DNA of 64,000 bases, from the NCBI RefSeq assembly GCF_018771565.1, contig NZ_CP076326.1, positions 496,001-560,000 on the forward strand, written 5' to 3'. A program made the position numbers and the translations under genes. Every line of letters begins with the position of its first letter. Position 1 is the stretch's first letter. This DNA is from Thermoflexus hugenholtzii. GTDB taxonomy: Bacteria; Chloroflexota; Anaerolineae; Thermoflexales; Thermoflexaceae. The notes beneath the pieces were generated by a model, which saw only the letters and a list, made by a program, of their open reading frames with translations, was not told the DNA's origin and did no database searches. Below are positions 34,308 to 40,426 of the stretch, one piece after another.

Positions 34308-35324
34308 CTATTTCGGGGGACGCTGATACCGACGGCCCAGGGCCTCGAGGGAGGCCCCTCGCACCTCGATGTGAACCCCCTGGCCGACCCCCGCCCAGAT
34401 CCCCCAATGCAGATGTTCGATCTCCTCCGGCTCGAAGCCCATCAGCCGGGCGCCGATGACGTCGACGGCCAGGGGATCAGCCCCCACGAGCAGCACCCCG
34501 TGGGGCACCGGCGTCCCGAACAGCGGCCCATCCCCCTCCATCCCCACGATGCCGTCGATGACGCTGACGACGGGGGGCATGCTCTGGCGCAGGCCCAGGA
34601 TGCTGGGCGTGAGGCCGTTGACGTGCAGCATGTTCTTGGGCCATCCGTAACGGATCCCGGGGACCACCCCGAACAGGTTCTTGAGGCTCAGGGTGACGCC
34701 GGCCCAGTGATGGGTCTTGAGCTTGGCGGCGGAGACGATGAGATCGGCCTCGACGACGTGACGGGGGAGCCACAGGCGCGGCTGCCCGGGGAACCAGCCG
34801 TCCCGCGCGGGGACCGGCCGGGGATCATCGTAGTTGAGGTCGATGAAGGGGATCCCCCGGCGGGCCAGGACGGCGGCCAGGCCGCTGTGCTCGACCACCG
34901 GCCCGGCGTCCCGTCGGAACCCGGGGCCCTCCCCGACGACGATCTCCGCCGCCCCCCGGGCCCGCAGCACATCGAGGATCGCTCCCACCACCTCGGGGGC
35001 GGTGACCAGGGGACGTCCTTCGATCCACTCGATCAGGTTCGGCTTCACCAGCACCCGCTTCCCGGCCACATCGGGCATGCCGGCCTGATCCCACAGCGCC
35101 ATCAGGGCGTCCCGGAGCAGGGCCTCGTCGTAGGAGAGGGAAGCGCCCAGGGCCACCGTCGCCGGCGGCTCCACCCGCCGCCGCCAGCCCCGCAGCAGCC
35201 AGGTCAGGAACTGCCGCAGGCCCGCCGGCTGGGTCCGGCGCTCGGCGAAGGCCAGCCCGCCCCCGATGCCGGCCAGGAGCAGCAGGCGCAGGAAGGCCCG
35301 TCGGGTCAGCCGCGGGGCGCCCAT
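34308..35324 (-). CDS. DUF362 domain protein with a twin-arginine-like signal
   Basis: A 338-residue protein. The start MGAPRLTRRAFLRLLLLAGIGGG has the RR-x-F-L pattern of a Tat signal followed by a hydrophobic stretch, so export or membrane anchoring is likely. The remainder is DUF362: VLVKPNLIEW, VGEGPGFRRD, LIVSAAKLKTHHWAGVTLSLKNLFGVVPG and HGVLLVGADPLAVDVIGARLMGF. No 4Fe-4S cysteine cluster is present in this copy. DUF362 function is unknown. It overlaps the prenyltransferase-repeat gene by 19 bases, and the two probably work together. The ATG at 35324 follows the Tat context best. Confidence 0.85.
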   Translation of the reverse strand: MGAPRLTRRAFLRLLLLAGIGGGLAFAERRTQPAGLRQFLTWLLRGWRRRVEPPATVALGASLSYDEALLRDALMALWDQAGMPDVAGKRVLVKPNLIEWIEGRPLVTAPEVVGAILDVLRARGAAEIVVGEGPGFRRDAGPVVEHSGLAAVLARRGIPFIDLNYDDPRPVPARDGWFPGQPRLWLPRHVVEADLIVSAAKLKTHHWAGVTLSLKNLFGVVPGIRYGWPKNMLHVNGLTPSILGLRQSMPPVVSVIDGIVGMEGDGPLFGTPVPHGVLLVGADPLAVDVIGARLMGFEPEEIEHLHWGIWAGVGQGVHIEVRGASLEALGRRYQRPPK

Positions 35325-36208
35325 GGCCAGCCTCCGTTCAGGGCCAGCGCCGACAGGGCGGTGACGTAAGGGCTGCTTTCCCAGCTTCCATCCGGCGCTT
35401 GTTGCCTTTGCAGCCGCTCCCGGGCCTCCGGCTCCTCGATCCCTATGGCCGTCAGGGCGAGCTGCCCCAGGGCCAGGGCCATGGCCCCGCCGTCCCGATA
35501 CATCTCCGCGCGCAACGCCGTGACGTCTTCCGGGCGGATCGCCTGGGGGGAGAGGATCCGGAGGGCGAGGAGCGCCCAGGCGGTGGGATGGGGGCGGGGG
35601 GGCAGGTTCGCTCCCAGCATGAAGGGGTTGCCGAAGTTCCAGCCGCCGCCGACGCACCGCCGGTCCACGAGATAGCCCACCGCCTCCGCGATCCGATCCC
35701 GATGCGTCTCCACAACGGAGGCGGCATCAAGGGCGAGCAGGGCTAGGGCGGTGGGTTCCACCCAGGAGGCCTCCCCGGGCCGCCATGGCCAGCCCCGCAG
35801 CCTGGGATCGATCCGCAGCGTCCGGCTTACCTCGGCGGTCAGCTCCGCGGCCTCGATTCGGATGACGGGGAGCTCGATCAGCCAGCGGACGCCCCGGGCG
35901 ACCTCGGGGGCGTGGGGGTTCAGACGGGCCAGCCCGAGGATCCCCCATGCGGTCATCCAGTGGCTTTCGGGGTCCTCGCGACTCAGGCCCCAGCCCCCAT
36001 CCGGGCGTTGCGCCGCTTCCAGCCATCGCCGGGCCCGTTCTACGGCCGGCGCGGCCTCGGGGTCCGGGCCCAGGGCCACGAGGGCCGCCCCGGTGGGCTC
36101 CGTCGCCGAAGGGGATCCGGGCCGGTAGCCCCATCCCCCGTCCGGGTTCTGGGATCGGGTCAGGAAGGCCCGGGCGTTTCGGGCCGAAGGCTCTCCCGGC
36201 ATGCCCAT
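35306..36208 (-). CDS. Prenyltransferase / squalene-oxidase repeat protein
   Basis: A 300-residue protein made of alpha-alpha-barrel repeats of the squalene cyclase/prenyltransferase type, with repeated Q-x-x-x-GGW signatures: SQNPDGGWGYRPGS, AQRPDGGWGLSRED, RRCVGGGWNFGNP and QQAPDGSWESSPYV. At 300 residues it is much shorter than a squalene-hopene cyclase and lacks its DxDD motif, so it is not a triterpene cyclase. A role binding a polyprenyl lipid used by the glycosyltransferases downstream is an attractive guess only. It is the first gene of the long minus-strand run, with GGGGAG before the ATG. No clear promoter was found upstream. Confidence 0.82.
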   Translation of the reverse strand: MGMPGEPSARNARAFLTRSQNPDGGWGYRPGSPSATEPTGAALVALGPDPEAAPAVERARRWLEAAQRPDGGWGLSREDPESHWMTAWGILGLARLNPHAPEVARGVRWLIELPVIRIEAAELTAEVSRTLRIDPRLRGWPWRPGEASWVEPTALALLALDAASVVETHRDRIAEAVGYLVDRRCVGGGWNFGNPFMLGANLPPRPHPTAWALLALRILSPQAIRPEDVTALRAEMYRDGGAMALALGQLALTAIGIEEPEARERLQRQQAPDGSWESSPYVTALSALALNGGWPWAPRG

Positions 36209-36309
36209 CCGCTCCCCGCGCGGCGGAAGTCCTTACTCTCAGGAAGCTTTGATGACTCGTGGGGTGCCTTTTTGATTCTACCTGCGAGCGTGGACGTGGA
36301 GGACTTCAG

Positions 36310-36354
36310 AAAAAGGCCGGGATCCTGTTCTCATGGCGGAACAGGATCCCGGCC
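36310..36354 (-). terminator. Strong intrinsic terminator after the first Flp pilin
   Basis: A perfect 16-bp stem, GGCCGGGATCCTGTTC with its complement around an eight-base loop (36315-36354), is followed on the minus strand by five T residues (36314-36310). It lies 21 bases after the pilin stop and separates the pilin from the glycosyltransferase run downstream. Confidence 0.9.
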
Positions 36355-36375
36355 CTCGAGGGGAGAAAGGGCGCT

Positions 36376-36549
36376 TTACGAACCGCCCAGGGCGCTGGCG
36401 ATCCGGGAGAACACGGTGCTGACCTGGGTGCCCAGGACGGTGAGGATGACGATGACCACGACGGCGATCAGCACCAGGATCAGGGCATACTCCACCAGCC
36501 CCTGCCCCTTCTCCCGCAGCCACAGCCACGCTTGAAGCAACCGGACCAT
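36376..36549 (-). CDS. Flp-type pilin, copy 1
   Basis: A 57-residue pilin. It starts MVRLLQAWLWLREKGQGLVEYALI and continues through a long hydrophobic helix (LVLIAVVVIVILTVLGTQV) to a short tail SRIASALGGS. This is the type IVb Flp/Fap layout: a short basic leader, G before Q-x-L-V-E-Y with the conserved Glu and Tyr of mature pilin, then the hydrophobic assembly helix. The peptidase site is probably after G15 or G17. AAGGAGGTG lies just before the ATG. A motif with a T-A-G-G-A-C-T-T-T-G-G-T-C core lies 65 bases upstream and a terminator follows. No tad assembly genes are in the window. Confidence 0.92.
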   Translation of the reverse strand: MVRLLQAWLWLREKGQGLVEYALILVLIAVVVIVILTVLGTQVSTVFSRIASALGGS

Positions 36550-36613
36550 TGTGCACCTCCTTGGGTTTAAGGTTTCTGACCCATAGTGTAAGCCGTTTGC
36601 GCCCGGAGGGGAG

Positions 36614-36626
36614 TAGGACTTTGGTC
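36614..36626 (-). promoter_or_regulatory. Operator-like motif upstream of pilin copy 1
   Basis: TAGGACTTTGGTC on the plus strand (GACCAAAGTCCTA on the coding strand), 65 bases before the ATG. The same 13 bases occur 61 bases before pilin copy 2. In both, a -10-like hexamer (here TACACT) lies 23 bases further on. This copy keeps one full half-site of the palindrome and only GTC of the other. Confidence 0.65.
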
Positions 36627-36761
36627 ATGGGGGGTTGGGAGCCCGTTGGCCTCTGCGCCGGGATCCTCCACGAATGCGTTGGGGGTCTCTGGAATTCGAA
36701 CCGGGCGGCGGCTGCCGGGCCTGCCGGACCTTCCTCTCGATCCGAGGCCGGGATCAAGGGC

Positions 36762-36935
36762 TCACGAGCCCTGCAGGGTGCTGGCGATCGTGCTGAACAC
36801 TTGGCTGACCTGGGTGCCCAGGACGGTGAGGATGACGATGACCACGACGGCGATCAGCACCAGGATCAGGGCATACTCCACCAGCGCCTGGCCCCTCTCC
36901 CGCAACCACAGCCACGCTTGAAGCAACCGGACCAT
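36762..36935 (-). CDS. Flp-type pilin, copy 2
   Basis: A 57-residue pilin nearly identical to copy 1. The first 12 residues and the segment VEYALILVLIAVVVIVILTVLGTQVS are the same, and differences lie at positions 14-17 (RGQA versus KGQG) and in the tail (QVFSTIASTLQGS). Nucleotide identity is also high, indicating recent tandem duplication. AGGAGGTG precedes the ATG. Its upstream region carries a complete palindromic operator-like site and a TATATT box. No strong terminator separates it from copy 1, so copy 1 may also be transcribed from this promoter. Confidence 0.92.
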   Translation of the reverse strand: MVRLLQAWLWLRERGQALVEYALILVLIAVVVIVILTVLGTQVSQVFSTIASTLQGS

Positions 36936-36995
36936 CGCGCACCTCCTGATTCAGAATTCTCACTTAAATATACGCTCGAAACCCGCACAGGAGAA

Positions 36996-37011
36996 TAGGA
37001 CTTTGGTCCTA
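36996..37011 (-). promoter_or_regulatory. Palindromic operator-like site upstream of pilin copy 2
   Basis: TAGGACTTTGGTCCTA is a 6-4-6 inverted repeat (TAGGAC, TTTG, GTCCTA), 61 bases before the ATG. It resembles sites of NarL/FixJ-family regulators such as DosR, whose boxes contain GGGACT-type half-sites around T-rich centres. TATATT lies 23 bases downstream on the coding strand. This position fits an activator site just upstream of the -35 region. Confidence 0.7.
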
Positions 37012-37178
37012 ATATGCCAGGTTAAGACGCTTTAACCAGATGGATTATAAGAGAATCCATGACGCTCTCTTAAAGGTGAGGCTTGCGGATGAACTCGGGG
37101 GGAGATCGGAGGGGTGGAGGGGAAGCGGGGGCGGGGCGGACCGCTCATCCGCCCCGCCCCCACGAGGGCGCGCTGCGT

Positions 37179-38126
37179 TCAGCGGGGGGTGGCCGCCGTG
37201 GGGATCCCCCGGTGCTCCAGCTCGGCCAGGAACTTCTCCGCCTCCATGGCGGCCATGGCCCCGAAGCCGGCCGAGGTGATGGCCTGTCGGAACCAGCGGT
37301 CGTGCACCTCGCCGGCGGCGAAAACCCCCGGGACGCTGGTGTGCAGCCGCTCGTTCACCCGGATGTAGCCCGCCTCGTCCAGCTCGAGCTGCCCCCGGAA
37401 CAGGGCGGTGTTGGGCTCGTAGCCGATGAAGATGAACACGCCGTCGGTGGGGAACTCCCGCTCCTCCCCCGTCTTCACGTTCCGCAGGCGCACCGCCCGC
37501 ACCCGGCCCTCGCCCAGGATGGCGGTGACGATGGTGTCGGTGATGAACCCGATCTTCGGGTTGTGACGCGCGCGCTCCTGCAGGATGGGCTGCGCGCGGA
37601 ACTGATCCCGCCGGTGGATGATGGTCACCCGACGGGCGTAGCGGGTGAGGAAGAGGCCTTCCTGGAAGGCGCTGTCGCCCCCGCCCACCACCACCACGTC
37701 TTTGTCCGTGAAGAAGAAGCCGTCGCAGGTGGCGCACACCGAGACGCCGCGCCCCCAGAACTCCTGCTCCCCGGGGACGTTCAGGCGGCGCGGGGTGGCC
37801 CCGGTGGCGACGATCACCGCCTTCGCCTCGTATTCCCCTCCATAAGTCCGGATCCGGAAGGGATGCCGTCGGAAATCCACCTCCACGGCCTCGTCGAACT
37901 CGAAGCGGGCCCCGAAGCGCTCGGCCTGCTGCTTCATGCGCTCAGCCAGCTCCGCCCCCCCGATGGGCTCCGGGAAGCCGGGGAAGTTCTCGACGATGTC
38001 GGTGGTGGCGATCTGCCCGCCGACGCTGTTGCCGGTGATCACCAGCGGCGAGAGGTTCGCCCGCGCCGCGTAGAGGGCCGCCGTCAGCCCCGCCGGCCCC
38101 GCGCCCAGGATGATCAGGTTCTCCAT
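37179..38126 (-). CDS. trxB: Thioredoxin reductase
   Basis: A 315-residue FAD flavoprotein that passes electrons from NADPH to thioredoxin. The FAD-binding site is [18 protein letters not shown] at the N terminus, the redox pair is C131 and C134 in VCATCDG, the NADPH motif is [14 protein letters not shown], and the C-terminal FAD motif is [23 protein letters not shown], with E in place of the usual D in A-G-D. Length is normal. It is preceded closely by the Uma2-family gene on the same strand. No thioredoxin gene is adjacent. Confidence 0.95.
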   Translation of the reverse strand: MENLIILGAGPAGLTAALYAARANLSPLVITGNSVGGQIATTDIVENFPGFPEPIGGAELAERMKQQAERFGARFEFDEAVEVDFRRHPFRIRTYGGEYEAKAVIVATGATPRRLNVPGEQEFWGRGVSVCATCDGFFFTDKDVVVVGGGDSAFQEGLFLTRYARRVTIIHRRDQFRAQPILQERARHNPKIGFITDTIVTAILGEGRVRAVRLRNVKTGEEREFPTDGVFIFIGYEPNTALFRGQLELDEAGYIRVNERLHTSVPGVFAAGEVHDRWFRQAITSAGFGAMAAMEAEKFLAELEHRGIPTAATPR

Positions 38127-38142
38127 CGTGACCCTCCGTTTC

Positions 38143-38712
38143 TCATAGATCTCGGAACAAGTCCTCCAGGTCGACCTCCAGGCCCGGGATCAGGCCGCTG
38201 CGCACCCGACCCCTCTCCCGGGCGGTATCGGCCAGCACGAATCGATCTCCCTCCAGACGGTAAACCTCCACCCGCCGGGTGTCGGGATCGACCACCCAAT
38301 ACTCCTGCACCCCGGCCTGGGCGTAGTCGTAGCGCTTCTCCAGCAGGTCCAGATGGGCGGTCGAAGGGGACAGGATCTCCACGATGAGGTCCGGCGCCCC
38401 CTCGATATGGGTCTCCCGCAGGCGGTCCGCGTGTTCCCTCAGGACGACCAGGAGGTCGGGCTGGTAGACGGTGTCCTCCCGCAGCTTCACGTCCAGGGGC
38501 GCGTCGTAGACCCATCCGATCCCGGTTCGACGCACGGCCTCGACGAGCAAGAGCTCTAATCGCAGGGAGACTTCCTGATGCCTTCGGGACGGCGATGGGC
38601 TCGGCATGGGCACCCCCCGGACGAGGATCCAGTAGCCGGGTTGAGTCTCCGTCCACCGTCGGAAGTCCTCGTAGCGTTCGAACCGCAGGCCCTCGACGGC
38701 CGCGCGCGCCAT
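38143..38712 (-). CDS. Uma2 family (DUF820) PD-(D/E)XK nuclease-like protein
   Basis: A 189-residue Uma2/DUF820 protein. The family signature is present: [17 protein letters not shown], then [11 protein letters not shown] with the acidic residue, [41 protein letters not shown], and VYRLEGDRF. The D ... E-I-L-S pattern is the PD-(D/E)XK-like core. Such genes are abundant in Chloroflexota and Cyanobacteria, often dispersed and variable; nuclease activity and role are unproven. The stop is 16 bases from trxB and the start 18 bases from def. Confidence 0.93.
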   Translation of the reverse strand: MARAAVEGLRFERYEDFRRWTETQPGYWILVRGVPMPSPSPSRRHQEVSLRLELLLVEAVRRTGIGWVYDAPLDVKLREDTVYQPDLLVVLREHADRLRETHIEGAPDLIVEILSPSTAHLDLLEKRYDYAQAGVQEYWVVDPDTRRVEVYRLEGDRFVLADTARERGRVRSGLIPGLEVDLEDLFRDL

Positions 38713-38730
38713 TCTCTCCCCCTTTCGGTT

Positions 38731-39243
38731 TCAGGAAACCGGCTCCGGGACGGGCTGGGCGCGCCAGATCCGGGTGGGATCCTGGATGCGGTCCGGGAAC
38801 AGGATGCCGTCCAGGTGGTCGATCTCGTGCTGGAAGACCCGGGCTACCAGCCCCTCGGCCCGGATGCGGACCCGCCGCCCCTCCGGGTTGAGGCCGCGCA
38901 CGATGACCCACCGGGCGCGGGGGACCCAGCCATACCATCCGGGGATGGAGAGGCAGCCCTCCACCCCTTCCTCGATCTCCGGGGAGGCCTCGACGATCTC
39001 CGGGTTGATCACCGCGTAGAGCACCCCGCTGCCCGGCACCTCTTCGTCCTCGGGGACCTCGACGATGATCACCCGCAGGGGCTCTCCCACCTGGGGGGCG
39101 GCCAGGCCGATCCCCTCCGCCGCCCGCATGGTCTCGACCATGTCCGCGATGAGGCGGCGCAGGGCCGGGGTGATCCGCGTCACCGGCTCGGCCTTCCGCC
39201 GCAGGATGGGCTGGTCCGCCATCACGATAGGCCGCACCGCCAT
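38731..39243 (-). CDS. def: Peptide deformylase
   Basis: This 170-residue metalloenzyme removes the formyl group from the first methionine of new proteins. All three motifs are intact: GIGLAAPQ (residues 44-51), EGCLSIP (95-101, C97 binds the metal) and QHEIDHLDG (138-146, with H139, catalytic E140 and H143). AGGAGG lies 10 bases before the ATG at 39243. Longer open frames extending upstream run into the hairpin repeat array and are not coding. The gene begins about 130 bases from that array. Confidence 0.96.
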   Translation of the reverse strand: MAVRPIVMADQPILRRKAEPVTRITPALRRLIADMVETMRAAEGIGLAAPQVGEPLRVIIVEVPEDEEVPGSGVLYAVINPEIVEASPEIEEGVEGCLSIPGWYGWVPRARWVIVRGLNPEGRRVRIRAEGLVARVFQHEIDHLDGILFPDRIQDPTRIWRAQPVPEPVS

Positions 39244-39378
39244 CGGTTCGTTCCCTCCTGATCCCATGCGGATTGGATGCAGATCCCTGCGGCGCGTGAC
39301 ATCCCGGGAGCCTGGTCGTCCCGCCGCGCGTGTTCTCATTTTAAACGGAGTCCCCTCGTTTTTGCGATCCCGGGGGGT

Positions 39379-40235
39379 CGAATGAATTTGACCTGGGGAG
39401 GCCTTCGGCCGACGGTCGGCCTGTGCGCCGAATGAATTCGGCCTCGAGGGGCCTTCGGCCGACGGTCGACCTGTGCCGACCGAAAAGCGTTCCCTGCGTC
39501 GGCGGAGGCCGACGCCTGGCGCGGAGCGCCTTGAGGGGCCGATTTCAATCGGCACAAAAGCCTTCGGCCAACGGTCGGCCTGTGCCGACCGAAAAGCGTT
39601 CCCTGCGTCGGCGGAGGCCGACGCTTGGCGCGGAGCGCCTTGAGGGGCCGATTTCAATCGGCACAAAAGCCTTCGGCCGACGGTCGGCCTGCGCGCCGAA
39701 TGAATTCGGCCTCGAGAGGCCTTCGGCCGATGGTCGGCCTGCGCCGACCGGGAGGGGGTTCTTTGCGTCGGCGGAGGCCGACGCTTGGCGCGGAGCACCT
39801 TGAGAGGCCGATTTCAATCGGCACAAAAGCCTTCGGCCAACGGTCGGCCTGTGCGCCGAATGAATTCGGCCTCGAGGGGCCTTCGGCCGACGGTCGGCCT
39901 GTGCCGACCGAAAAGCGTTCCCTGCGTCGGCGGAGGCCGACGCCTGGCGCGGAGCGCCTTGAGGGGCCGATTTCAATCGGCCAAAAGCCTTCGGCCGACG
40001 GTCGGCCTGTGCCGACCGAAAAGCGTTCCCTGCGTCGGCGGAGGCCGACGCCTGGCGCGGAGCGTCTTGAGAGGCCGATTTCAATCGGCACAGAAGCCTT
40101 CGGCCGACGGTCGGCCTGCGCCGACCGGGAGGGGGTTCTTTGCGTCGGCGGAGGCCGACGCCTGGCGCGGAGCGCCCTGGGAGGCCGATTTCAATCGGCG
40201 TGAAAAGGCCGACGCGGGGCGCGGAGCACGCCGAA
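39379..40235 (+). repeat. Hairpin repeat array 2: modular palindromic repeats
   Basis: A second array of the family seen at 13.4-14.0 kb. The hairpin GCCGATTTCAATCGGC occurs six times, at about 39538, 39648, 39808, 39967, 40074 and 40181. Spacings fall into two classes, 107-110 and 159-160 bases. The longer spacing contains an extra module of about 52 bases beginning GCCGAATGAATTCGGCCTC; the shorter lacks it. Each unit also has GGTCGGCCTGTGCCGACC, GCGTCGGCGGAGGCCGACGC and GGCGCGGAGCGCC hairpins. A decayed copy with GCCGAAATGAATTTCGGC lies at about 40330. No unit encodes a protein. The strand label is arbitrary. Confidence 0.93.
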
Positions 40236-40362
40236 GGAATTCGCCCTTGGTCGGACGCATTCGTGTGCTCGTGTCTCTATTTGTGGACAGCCCGCCGCGA
40301 CCGGTGAGGCCCCGGTAGGCTGCTGGCAGGCCGAAATGAATTTCGGCTTACATCTTACATCT

Positions 40363-40391
40363 TTGACCGTTCGTCGCCCCCGCGGTATGCT
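40363..40391 (+). promoter_or_regulatory. Putative promoter of the PEP/pyruvate-binding-domain gene
   Basis: TTGACC (40363-40368) is separated by 17 bases from TATGCT (40386-40391), and the ATG follows at 40427. It lies just beyond the repeat array, so the array is probably upstream of, not inside, this transcript. Confidence 0.55.
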
Positions 40392-40426
40392 CAGATCTCG
40401 AAAACCCGTCGGTTGGGGACGCCGCC

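Noticed and set aside
36670-36770. GGTTCGAATTCC on the minus strand, resembling a tRNA T-arm
   Set aside because: The flanks do not form a T-stem, and no acceptor, D or anticodon arms can be folded around it.
38731-39798. Extended def frame starting inside the repeat array
   Set aside because: The upstream 185 codons are translated repeats; deformylase starts at 39243 with AGGAGG upstream and motifs at normal distances.
39379-40235. Regular repeats as a CRISPR array
   Set aside because: Repeats are 108 or 160 bases with internal palindromes and no unique spacers of constant length; no cas genes are nearby.
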